A DNA stretch of 64,000 nt from contig NZ_CP011868.1 in the NCBI RefSeq assembly GCF_001294645.1, forward strand, positions 5,332,001 to 5,396,000, in the 5' to 3' direction. The position numbers were made by a program, and so were the translations under genes. Shown piece by piece: positions 1 to 8,102 of this stretch. The notes under the pieces are model-generated. The model did not search any database. It was not told where the DNA came from and worked only from the letters and a program-made list of their open reading frames with translations. This stretch comes from Pseudonocardia sp. HH130629-09. Its GTDB lineage: Bacteria; Actinomycetota; Actinomycetes; Mycobacteriales; Pseudonocardiaceae. Positions within the stretch are counted from its first letter, which is position 1. Every line of letters starts with the position of its first letter.

Positions 1-78
1 GACTCCGACGCCGGGCTCTACGGCCAGGACTGCGAGGGCACGGTGTCCGAGGTGATGGTGCTCGCGCGGCGCTCGTAG
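1..78 (+). CDS. C-terminal fragment of unknown protein
   Basis: An open frame runs from the window edge to a TAG at 76-78, giving 25 residues that end in VLARRS. The rest of the gene lies outside the window, so the function cannot be read; a methyltransferase-like tail is only a guess. Its stop codon sits inside the TAGGGT box proposed as the -10 element of pseI. Confidence 0.5.
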   Translation, partial: DSDAGLYGQDCEGTVSEVMVLARRS

Positions 79-81
79 GGT
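76..81 (+). promoter_or_regulatory. Putative -10 box (TAGGGT) of pseI
   Basis: TAGGGT fits TANNNT and lies 7 nt upstream of the ATG at 89, with no Shine-Dalgarno sequence between. This is the arrangement expected for a leaderless transcript. It overlaps the stop codon of the upstream gene. Confidence 0.45.
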
Positions 82-88
82 GGCGCGC

Positions 89-1147
89 ATGCGCACCCCG
101 GACCCGATCGAGATCGGCGGCCACCTCGTGGGACCCGGCGAACGACCGTTCGTCATCGCGGAGGTCTCCGGCAACCACAACGGCTCGCTGGACAGGGCGC
201 TGGAGATCGTCGACGCGATCGCCGGGACCGGGGCGCAGGCGGTGAAGTTCCAGACCTACCGGGCCGACACGATCACCATCGACGCCGACGGCCCGGCCTT
301 CCGGATCCGTGACGACCACGGTCTGTGGGGCGGGCGGAACCTCTACCAGCTCTACGAGCAGGCGCACACGCCCTGGGAGTGGCACGAGCCGCTGTTCGCC
401 CGTGCGCGGGAGCACGGCCTGGTGCCGTTCTCCAGCCCGTTCGACCCGACGGCGATCGAGCTGCTGGAGTCCCTCGACGCGCCGGCGTACAAGGTGGCCT
501 CGGCCGAGCTGGTCGACCTGCCGCTGATCCGGGCGATGGCCGCGACCGGCAAGCCGATGGTGATCTCCACCGGGATGGCGACGCTGGCCGAGATCGACGC
601 CGCCGTCGCCGCCGCCCGCGAGGGCGGTGCGACGCAGATCGTGCTGCTGGCCTGCACCGCCTCGTACCCGGCGGACCCGGTCGACGCGAACCTGCAGACG
701 ATCCCGGCGTTGCGCGAGGCGTTCGGCGTGCCGATCGGGCTGTCCGACCACACCCCGGGCATCGGGGTGCCGGTCGCCGCCGTCGCGCTCGGCGCGGTCG
801 CGATCGAGAAGCACGTGACGCTGCGGCGTGACGACGGCGGCGTCGACTCCGACTTCTCCCTGGAGCCCGCCGAGCTGGCGTCGCTGGTCACCGAGACCGA
901 CGTGGCTCGCCGCGCGATGGGCCCGGCCCGGTTCGGCCCCCGCGAGTCCGAGCGCGACACCCTGGCGCTGCGCCGCTCGCTGTGGGTGGTCGCCGACGTC
1001 GCCGCGGGCGAGAAAGTGACCGCGGACAACGTCCGGTCGATCCGCCCGGCGGGTGGTCTGCACACCGACACGATCGGCACCGTCCTGGGCCGGACCTTCA
1101 CCCGCGACGTCGCCCGCGGCACCCCGCTGACCTGGGACCTGATCTGA
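89..1147 (+). CDS. pseI: Pseudaminic acid synthase PseI
   Basis: A 352-residue NeuB-family synthase. It condenses 6-deoxy-AltdiNAc with phosphoenolpyruvate to make pseudaminic acid, a nine-carbon nonulosonate. The N-terminal TIM-barrel shows FVIAEVSGNHNGS, VKFQTYRADT, FSSPFDPTA and GLSDHTPGI, and the barrel ends with EKHVTL. A C-terminal SAF (antifreeze-like) domain covers about the last 65 residues. Motifs such as LYEQAHTPWEWH favour PseI over sialic or legionaminic acid synthases. A GTG at 80 is an alternative start, but it falls inside the proposed -10 box, so ATG 89 is preferred. It is the only pse gene on this side of the biotin operon; the others lie at 8.1-12.6 kb. Confidence 0.93.
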   Translation: MRTPDPIEIGGHLVGPGERPFVIAEVSGNHNGSLDRALEIVDAIAGTGAQAVKFQTYRADTITIDADGPAFRIRDDHGLWGGRNLYQLYEQAHTPWEWHEPLFARAREHGLVPFSSPFDPTAIELLESLDAPAYKVASAELVDLPLIRAMAATGKPMVISTGMATLAEIDAAVAAAREGGATQIVLLACTASYPADPVDANLQTIPALREAFGVPIGLSDHTPGIGVPVAAVALGAVAIEKHVTLRRDDGGVDSDFSLEPAELASLVTETDVARRAMGPARFGPRESERDTLALRRSLWVVADVAAGEKVTADNVRSIRPAGGLHTDTIGTVLGRTFTRDVARGTPLTWDLI

Positions 1148-1156
1148 GCGGAAGGC

Positions 1157-1160
<4 letters not shown>
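1144..1160. terminator. Short hairpin between convergent genes
   Basis: CTGAGC at 1144-1149 pairs with GCTCAG at 1155-1160 around a 5-nt loop. The two arms contain the stop codons of the convergent pseI and Old Yellow Enzyme genes. A 6-bp stem is a weak terminator candidate. Confidence 0.3.
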
Positions 1161-2281
<1,121 letters not shown>

Positions 2282-2354
2282 GAGGCACTCCAGGGGGATG
2301 AGCCGTCCAGGCACGTCGGCGGGTCCGGGCGGAGGCGTCAAATGGTTCCTGTCA

Positions 2355-2382
2355 AAGATACAGATGGGCCGGCGAAATGCAA
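2355..2382 (-). promoter_or_regulatory. Putative promoter of the Old Yellow Enzyme gene
   Basis: On the minus strand TTGCAT (2382-2377) and TATCTT (2360-2355) are separated by 16 bp. This is a good sigma-A-type pair in a relatively AT-rich stretch, leaving a leader of about 65 nt before GTG 2281. CGAAA at 2373-2377 and TTTCG at 2398-2402 form a small inverted repeat that could be part of an Rrf2 operator. Confidence 0.45.
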
Positions 2383-2430
2383 CAGTGACCATCGCCGTTT
2401 CGTCCGGGCAGGTAGTCTGAGGCTCCGACC

Positions 2431-2440
2431 GGGGAGGTGA
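2431..2440 (+). promoter_or_regulatory. Ribosome binding site of the Rrf2 gene
   Basis: GGGGAGGTGA lies 4 nt before the GTG at 2445 and fixes this start. It is one of the few strong Shine-Dalgarno sequences in the window. Confidence 0.7.
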
Positions 2441-2444
2441 CGTC

Positions 2445-2897
2445 GTGCTGGACATCCGGTTCTCCCGTGCCCTGCAGGCGATGCTCTACCTCGCCGTGGC
2501 CGCGGAGGACGACGGGTCGACGGTCAGCTCCGGGCGGCTCGCCGAGGCCCTCGGGACGAACTCGAGCCTCGTGCGCAGGCTGCTCGTGCCGCTCGGGGCC
2601 GCGGGTCTGGTCGAGTCGACGAAGGGGCGCAGCGGTGGTGCCCGGCTGGCCCGGCCGGCCGGGGAGATCACCCTCGCCGAGATCCACCGCTGCGCGGTCG
2701 GGGAGAAGCCGATCTGGGCGTGCAGCCCGGAGACCGAGCACGTCTGCCCGGTCACGCCGCACGCCGCTGCGTACTTCGCCGGGCTGACCGCGGACGTGGA
2801 GCAGGCGGTGCAGGCGTCGCTGGAGGGGCGGACGCTGGCCGACGCGCTGCGCGAGATGCGCGGCCTGGCGAGCGCTAGCCGTCCAGGAAGTCCCTGA
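2445..2897 (+). CDS. Rrf2-family transcriptional regulator
   Basis: A 150-residue winged-helix protein. The N-terminal helix-turn-helix contains FSRALQAMLYLA, a recognition region around GTNSSLVRRLL and the wing KGRSGGARLARP, all typical of Rrf2. Only two cysteines are present (ACSPETEHVC), fewer than in iron-sulfur members such as IscR or NsrR, so it may be a redox-thiol or non-cluster member of the YwnA type. The divergent Old Yellow Enzyme is the likely target. The 3' end overlaps the convergent hydrolase by 23 bp. Confidence 0.88.
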   Translation: MLDIRFSRALQAMLYLAVAAEDDGSTVSSGRLAEALGTNSSLVRRLLVPLGAAGLVESTKGRSGGARLARPAGEITLAEIHRCAVGEKPIWACSPETEHVCPVTPHAAAYFAGLTADVEQAVQASLEGRTLADALREMRGLASASRPGSP

Positions 2898-3710
2898 CCA
2901 GGGCGTTCACCTCGTCCGGGGACTCCCGGTTCGACCAGTGGCCCCGCCCGGGCAGCAGTACGAACCGGGCGCCGGGCACGGCCTCGGCGGCCGCGCGCGT
3001 GGTCGCCACGGGGACGCCGGCGTCCCGGTCGCCCTGCACGAACAGCGCGGGGCAGCGGATCTCCGAGAGCCGGGGGCGCAGGTCGACCTGCATCCGGCGG
3101 AACCCGATCGAGCCGTTCTGCCAGTCCGAGCTGCCCGCGTTCCCGGACCGGGCCTCGGCGAGGACGGCGTCGACGATCTCGTCCAGGTCGGGCACGCGGC
3201 CGGCGTCGCCGAACAGGGCGCGGCGGGCGAACGCGGTGACCGCGGCCCGGCTGCGGAAGGCCAGGTTCGGCAGGGTCCGCGACAGCAGGGGCACCCGCGC
3301 GGTCAGCCACAGCAGCTGGTGCAGCCCGGGCGGGAAGCTCAGCGTCCCGGCCGGGGCCAGCGCGACGACCCGTTCCACCCGGTCGGGGTGCTCGATCGCG
3401 GTCGCCAGTGCGAGGGCGCCGCCCTGGGACAGCCCGACGACGGCGGCCCGCTCGATGCCGAGGTCGTCCAGCACGTCGACGACCGTGCGCAGCAGCACCT
3501 CGTGGGTCGCCCTGCCGTGCCACGGCCGGCTGCGCCCCTGCTTCGGCCAGTCGGGGGCGACGACGCGGGGATCAGGTGGCGCCAGCTGAGCAGCGCGTTG
3601 TCCAGGCCGGCGCCGGAGAGCAGCAGCACCGGCGGGCCGGCGTCGTCGGCGAGGTGGACGTGCAGGTCGCCCTCGGGACGGGGGATCACGTGGTCGCGCA
3701 GGTCGGTCAT
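2875..3710 (-). pseudogene. Alpha/beta hydrolase, frameshifted
   Basis: Last gene of the biotin-transport operon. The start is well fixed: ATG 3710 overlaps the bioN stop as ATGA. The first frame encodes MTDLRDHVIP...LLLSGAGLDNALLSWRHLIP and then fails. From about 3570 the homology continues in another frame with RVVAPDWPKQGRSRP, the nucleophile elbow GLSQGG and a late GRGHWSN histidine region. The break fits a loss of 3n+1 bases between the first strands and the RVVAPDWP strand. It may be a real mutation or an assembly error. If intact it would be a cytosolic hydrolase of about 280 residues, possibly an ester hydrolase linked to biotin or pimelate salvage; the substrate is unknown. Confidence 0.75.
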
Positions 3711-4324
3711 CGGTCGTCATCCTCGTCGCCCCACCCGCGTGCGGCCAGTGCCTCCCCGAGTGCGTCGGCGTGCCGCAGCGTGCGCACCAGGAAGGGCACC
3801 GCGAACGCCGCCGGCGACCGGTCCGCCCCCCGTGCCTTCGCCGCGGCCCGGACCTGCCCCGCGATGCCGGACAGGGTTCCTATCGACTGCACTGTCAGTC
3901 CGACGAGAAGGCCGAGGCGCTCGGGTGCGAGACCGAACCGGCGCAGCGGGCCGAGTCCGCGTTCCACCGCGCTGACCAGGTCGTCCACCCGGGTGGTGAG
4001 GGTGAACAGGGTCGCCGCGCCCATCGCGGCGAGCAGCCGGAGCACGATCACCAGCGTCCGCTCCGGACCGAGCAGCCACCACTGGACCACGCCGAGCAGC
4101 ACGGCCAGCAGCACCAGCGTGCGCAGCACCGGCCGGACCCGGTGCCACGGGATCCGGGCCACCACGTAGCCGGCGGCGACGGCCAGGCACAGCCCGCCGA
4201 GCACCCGCGGATCCTCGGTGAGCACCGCCCCGATCGCGAGGGCCAGCACCACCAGCAGCGACGGCCCGGCGGGCGCCCGGTGCAGCAGGCTGTCACCGGG
4301 CGCGTAGAGCCCCAGCGGGGTCAC
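3707..4324 (-). CDS. bioN: ECF transporter transmembrane subunit (BioN/EcfT-like)
   Basis: A 205-residue integral membrane protein with about five hydrophobic segments (for example LLVVLALAIGAVL and LRTLVLLAVLLGVVQWWLL). Two Ala-Arg-Gly coupling motifs, AKARGADR and LAARGWGD, are the EcfT signatures that contact the ATPase. GTG 4324 overlaps the ATPase stop (GTGA). Together with BioY and the ATPase it should form a biotin-uptake energy-coupling-factor transporter. Confidence 0.88.
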   Translation of the reverse strand: MTPLGLYAPGDSLLHRAPAGPSLLVVLALAIGAVLTEDPRVLGGLCLAVAAGYVVARIPWHRVRPVLRTLVLLAVLLGVVQWWLLGPERTLVIVLRLLAAMGAATLFTLTTRVDDLVSAVERGLGPLRRFGLAPERLGLLVGLTVQSIGTLSGIAGQVRAAAKARGADRSPAAFAVPFLVRTLRHADALGEALAARGWGDEDDDR

Positions 4325-4998
4325 GACCCGCAGAGCCTGCGGTAGTACGCGACGGCCGGTCCGGGCTCGTCGTCGGCGACGACCCGCCCGCCGTCGAGGA
4401 CGACGACGCGGTCGAAGTCGTCGAGCAGGTCCAGGTCGTGCGTGGCGAGCAGGACCTGCTGGCGCAGCCCGGCGAGCCGCTCGGCGAAGGCGCGCTTGTT
4501 GCGCAGGTCGAGCAGGGTGGTCGGCTCGTCGCAGACCAGCACGTCCGGGTCGAGGACCAGCACCGCGGCCAGCGCGAGCAGCTGTTTCTGCCCACCGGAG
4601 AGCTGGTGCGCGGGGTGCTCCACGTGCTCGCCCAGGCCGAACCCGGTGAGGGTCTCCGCGGCGAGCCGGGCCCGCTCGGCGCGGTCGCGCACGGTGCGGC
4701 GCAGCGAGAACGCGACGTCCTCGCCCGCGGTCGGCATGACGATCTGGGAGTCCGGGTCGGAGAAGACGAACCCGACCCGGCGGCGGACGGCCGCGCCCTC
4801 GCGGGCCGGGTCGCGGCCGTCGACGCGCACGGTGCCCGAGGTCGGTGCGACGAGCCCGTTCACGGTCCGGGCCAGTGTGGACTTGCCGGAGCCGTTCGCC
4901 CCGACCAGCGCGACCCGGGGCTCGGCGAGGGCGAGGGTGACGCCGTCGAGGACGGTGCGCTCGCCGTAGCGGTGCCCGACGTCGGTGAACTCGATCAC
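4321..4998 (-). CDS. bioM: ECF transporter ATPase (BioM/EcfA-like)
   Basis: A 225-residue ABC ATPase that powers vitamin uptake through BioN and BioY. It has Walker A GANGSGKST at residues 33-41, a Q-loop around DPDSQ at 82-85, the signature LSGGQKQ at 133-139, Walker B VLVCDEPT at 153-160 and a switch histidine in LLATHDLDL. GTG 4998 overlaps the thiolase stop as GTGA. Its position beside bioY and bioN supports biotin as the transported vitamin. Confidence 0.92.
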   Translation of the reverse strand: MIEFTDVGHRYGERTVLDGVTLALAEPRVALVGANGSGKSTLARTVNGLVAPTSGTVRVDGRDPAREGAAVRRRVGFVFSDPDSQIVMPTAGEDVAFSLRRTVRDRAERARLAAETLTGFGLGEHVEHPAHQLSGGQKQLLALAAVLVLDPDVLVCDEPTTLLDLRNKRAFAERLAGLRQQVLLATHDLDLLDDFDRVVVLDGGRVVADDEPGPAVAYYRRLCGS

Positions 4999-6134
4999 CG
5001 GACCACCCGCCAGCTCGTCGCGACGCCGAGGCCGCCGCCGGAGGACAGCGCGGCGATCCCGGTCTCACCGCGGCCCTGCACGACGAGCCGGTGGAACAGC
5101 CGCACGACCAGCACCGCGCCCGAGGCACCCCATGGGTGACCGAGCGCGATCGCGCCGCCGTCCGGTCCGGCCAGGTGCTCGTCGATCCCGGCCGCGTCGA
5201 GGCAGGCCAGCGCCTGCCCGGCGAACGCCTCGGTGAACTCGACGGCGTCCGGTGTCGTCGGCCGGTCACGCAGCGCGGCGAGCGCGGGAACGGCGCCGAG
5301 GCCGAGGTCGGCCGGAGGGCAGCCGCGGGTCGCGGCCGAGACCAGCGCGAGGCCGGGCACACCCAGCTCCCGGCGTCGCCACTCCGGCACCAGCGCGACG
5401 GCGGCGGCCCCGTCGTTCACCCCGCAGGAGTTCGCGGCGGTGTGGACGCCGTCGGGGGTGAACGCGGGGCGGAACCGGGCGAGACGGTCGGCGGTGAAGC
5501 GGTCGCGGGGCCGCTCGTCGGCGGTGAGGGGCCCGCCGACACCGTCGACCGGGACGAGCTCGTCGTCGAAGCGGCCGGCCCGCTGCGCGTCGACGGCGCG
5601 GGCGTGGCTGCGGGCGGCGAACGCGTCGAGACGGGTGCGGGACAGTCCCGCCCGGGCCGCCACGTCGTCCGCGGCCGGGCCCATGTCCGGGTCCGGGTCA
5701 CCGGCCGGGGCGAACGGTGCGCGGGTGTAGACGGTGCCGTCGGCCCACGTCCGGGTGGGCGCGGTCGACGGGGACTCGGCACCGCCTGCCAGGTAGCCGG
5801 TGCCGTCGCCGGCACGGATCCCCGCGGCCGCGGTGAGGATCGCGGCCAGCCCGCTCGCGCACTGCCGGTCCACGGTCATGCCGGGCACCTCGTCGCCGAG
5901 CCCGGCGGCGAGCGCCGCGACCCGGGCCGGGTTGCCCCCGGGGCCGAAGACGTTGCCGAGCAGCACGTCGTCGACCGGGCCGCCGAGGGCCCCGGCCAGT
6001 GCGGCGAGCACGGGTGCGGCGAGCGCGTCGACGGTCACCGCACGCAGCGCGCCACCCGCGGTGCCGATCGGGGTGCGTCGCGCGGCGACGACGACCGGGG
6101 CGTCGGCCGTGGTGGCGCTGCCGGGGACGGTCAC
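4995..6134 (-). CDS. Thiolase-family protein, YhfS-like, lacking the second catalytic Cys
   Basis: A 379-residue thiolase-fold protein. The acyl-accepting cysteine is present (VDRQCASGLAAI, C92), as is the histidine motif ALGHPWGASG. The usual third motif with a Cys general base (CxGGG) reads LSSGGGLG, so Ser364 replaces it. Classical acetyl-CoA acetyltransferase activity is therefore doubtful. The start is GTG 6134, in a GTGA overlap with the acyl-CoA synthetase. The pairing with an acyl-CoA ligase and BioY matches the Bacillus subtilis yhfU-yhfT-yhfS operon, which is BirA-regulated. A role in acyl or pimelate-type precursor handling is an inference. Confidence 0.85.
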   Translation of the reverse strand: MTVPGSATTADAPVVVAARRTPIGTAGGALRAVTVDALAAPVLAALAGALGGPVDDVLLGNVFGPGGNPARVAALAAGLGDEVPGMTVDRQCASGLAAILTAAAGIRAGDGTGYLAGGAESPSTAPTRTWADGTVYTRAPFAPAGDPDPDMGPAADDVAARAGLSRTRLDAFAARSHARAVDAQRAGRFDDELVPVDGVGGPLTADERPRDRFTADRLARFRPAFTPDGVHTAANSCGVNDGAAAVALVPEWRRRELGVPGLALVSAATRGCPPADLGLGAVPALAALRDRPTTPDAVEFTEAFAGQALACLDAAGIDEHLAGPDGGAIALGHPWGASGAVLVVRLFHRLVVQGRGETGIAALSSGGGLGVATSWRVVR

Positions 6135-7459
6135 TCCGGGCCTCCGAGCGGGACCGCATCGAGGGTCCCGTCGCGCAGCGCGGCGTCGACGGCGGCGCGG
6201 GCGGGCTTGCCCGAGCCCAGCCGCGGGAGCGCCCGGGTGACCAGCCACCGGCGCGGCCGCTTCGCCGGGGACAGCCCGGCCCGCGCCGCGGCGCGCAGCG
6301 CCCGCCGGTCCGGGACATCGTCACCGGCCTCGACGACCGCGGTGACCACCATCCCCAGCGACGCGTGCGGGGTCCCGGCGACGACGACGTCACCGACGCC
6401 CGGCACGCCGCGCAGGACCTGCTCGACCTCCTCCGCGGCCACCAGCGTGCCGCCGGAGGAGATGGTGGTGGCGGCGCGGCCGAGGACGGTCAGGCCGCCG
6501 TCGGCGGTGAGCTCGGCGCGGTCTCCGACGGTCGTCGGACCGGGGCCGGCCGGCACCAGCTCGCCGCGGGTGAACCGGCCGCGCACCGACTGCGGGCTGT
6601 CCACCCACAGCCCGTCGTCGCGCACCGTGAGGTGCACGTTCTCGACCGGGCGCAGCGGGCCGTCGTCGCGGCGGGTGGCGATCAGCGAGTGCTCGGCCGA
6701 GCCGTAGTACTCGAGCAGCGTGGTGCCGGGCAGCAGCCGCGCGCACCGCTCCCGTATCCCGGGCGCGACGTGCGCACCGCCGCACACCACGACCTGCGGT
6801 GCCGGGCCGCCCGGGCGGCGCTCGCGCTCGTCGAGCAGCGCGGAGAGCTGGGCGGGGACGAGATGGACCGAGCCGCCGTCGGGTAGATCGGTCGGGTCGA
6901 GCCGGCCGCGGGTGACCAGGCCCAGCCCGTGGTGCAGGGCGTGCAGGGCCCCGAACAGATACAGCGTCGACGACGGCGGCCCCGGCACGAGGACCGGTCC
7001 GGGCAGCGCACCGAGGATGTCGAACCCGATCCGCCAGGAACGCCGGTCGCGGGCCAGCACGGAGGGGGAACCGGTGCTGCCCGAGGTCGTCGGGAGCAGG
7101 AACAGGCCGGGTGTGCGTGGTCCGCCGTCGGCGGTCGCGGCCCGCCCGTCGGTGCCGACGACGTGGTGCGGCGCGGCGTCGGAGAGCACCGCGTCGCGTT
7201 CGCGGCCAGTCCAGCCGGCGTCGGCGAGCAGCGACGCCGCGCCCAGCCGGTCCGCGGCGAGCAGGTAGGGCAGCACCGCCCAGCGGGCCCGGGTGGGGGT
7301 GTCGAGCACGACGCGCTGCCCGCTCCGCACCCCGAGCCGGGACAGCCGTTCCCCGGCCGCTCCGACGGCGTCGGCCAGCCCCCGGGGCAGCCAGGGTGCC
7401 GGGACGACGGGCGCCGTGTCGTCGTCGGCGTCCGGGGCGTCGATGCCGGCCCCGCTCAC
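6131..7459 (-). CDS. AMP-forming acyl-CoA synthetase, YhfT-like
   Basis: A 442-residue adenylate-forming enzyme, shorter than the usual 500-560. It shows the phosphate-binding loop TTSGSTGSP, the LEYYGSAE motif, GDRAEL and a C-terminal catalytic lysine in LGSGKPAR. It should activate a carboxylic acid to its CoA thioester through an acyl-adenylate. GTG 7459 overlaps the bioY stop as GTGA. In Bacillus subtilis the homologous gene pair sits behind a second bioY, so the substrate may be a biotin precursor such as a dicarboxylate, but nothing in the sequence proves this. Confidence 0.85.
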   Translation of the reverse strand: MSGAGIDAPDADDDTAPVVPAPWLPRGLADAVGAAGERLSRLGVRSGQRVVLDTPTRARWAVLPYLLAADRLGAASLLADAGWTGRERDAVLSDAAPHHVVGTDGRAATADGGPRTPGLFLLPTTSGSTGSPSVLARDRRSWRIGFDILGALPGPVLVPGPPSSTLYLFGALHALHHGLGLVTRGRLDPTDLPDGGSVHLVPAQLSALLDERERRPGGPAPQVVVCGGAHVAPGIRERCARLLPGTTLLEYYGSAEHSLIATRRDDGPLRPVENVHLTVRDDGLWVDSPQSVRGRFTRGELVPAGPGPTTVGDRAELTADGGLTVLGRAATTISSGGTLVAAEEVEQVLRGVPGVGDVVVAGTPHASLGMVVTAVVEAGDDVPDRRALRAAARAGLSPAKRPRRWLVTRALPRLGSGKPARAAVDAALRDGTLDAVPLGGPE

Positions 7460-8034
7460 CGGACCCGGGACTCGGACGCAGGGCGGACCGGCAGCAGGTC
7501 CGGAAGGGCCCGGTGCACAAGCGACGCGATCAGCGCGGCCAGCACCACCTTGATCAGGTCACCGGGCACGAAGACGAGGGACTGCACGATCCCGCCGGTG
7601 ACGTCGCCGATGTAGACGCCCAGCCACGGCATGCCGATCACGTAGTCGGCGAGCAGCCCCGCCAGGCAGGCGAGCAGCAGCACGGGCAGCGACCGCGACC
7701 GGAACCGTTGCACGATCAGGCCCGCGACCACCGCGGACAGCAGCCAGCCGACGAGGAAGCCGCCGCTGGGGCCGAAGAACGCGGCGCCGTTGCGGCCGCC
7801 GGACAGCAGCGGCAGCCCGACCGCGGTGAGCACCAGCAGCAGCGCGACCGATGCCGTGCCGAGCCGCCACCCGAGGATGACGCCGGCCAGGATCGGGCCG
7901 ACGTTCTGCAGGACGATCGGCACCCCGGCCACTCCGGCGAAGCCGGGGAACAGCCCGAGGACGGCGATGAACGCGGCGAACACGACCACGCGGGCGAGAT
8001 CGGCCGCGGGGAGCGCGGGACGGGATCCGGACAC
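7456..8034 (-). CDS. bioY: Biotin ECF transporter S component BioY
   Basis: A 192-residue membrane protein with six hydrophobic helices and the BioY hallmarks VPIVLQNVGPILAGVILGWRLG, a GPSGGFLVGW loop and the final FVPGDLIKVVLAALIA. It binds biotin and joins BioM/BioN for uptake. GTG 8034 is preferred because TACCCT lies 6 nt upstream, as in other leaderless starts here; GTG 8052 is the longer in-frame alternative. It is the first gene of the minus-strand operon and is separated from pseG by about 70 bp. Confidence 0.9.
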   Translation of the reverse strand: MSGSRPALPAADLARVVVFAAFIAVLGLFPGFAGVAGVPIVLQNVGPILAGVILGWRLGTASVALLLVLTAVGLPLLSGGRNGAAFFGPSGGFLVGWLLSAVVAGLIVQRFRSRSLPVLLLACLAGLLADYVIGMPWLGVYIGDVTGGIVQSLVFVPGDLIKVVLAALIASLVHRALPDLLPVRPASESRVR

Positions 8035-8040
8035 GCGCGA

Positions 8041-8046
8041 AGGGTA
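8041..8046 (-). promoter_or_regulatory. TACCCT -10 box of the bioY operon
   Basis: TACCCT on the minus strand lies 6 nt upstream of GTG 8034. No -35 hexamer was recognised, and no BioQ- or BirA-type palindrome was found in 8053-8102. Confidence 0.5.
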
Positions 8047-8102
8047 GGTCACGTCGGCGTGCCGGAGGTGCGTCGTGCGGGTTGCGTCACGGCGCCGAGC
8101 GC

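Noticed and set aside
8050..8052. Longer bioY start at GTG 8052
   Set aside because: It would lie upstream of the TACCCT box and has no ribosome site; GTG 8034 fits the spacing seen in other genes.
8053..8102. Biotin-responsive operator (BioQ or BirA type) before bioY
   Set aside because: I looked for the known palindromes and found no convincing match.
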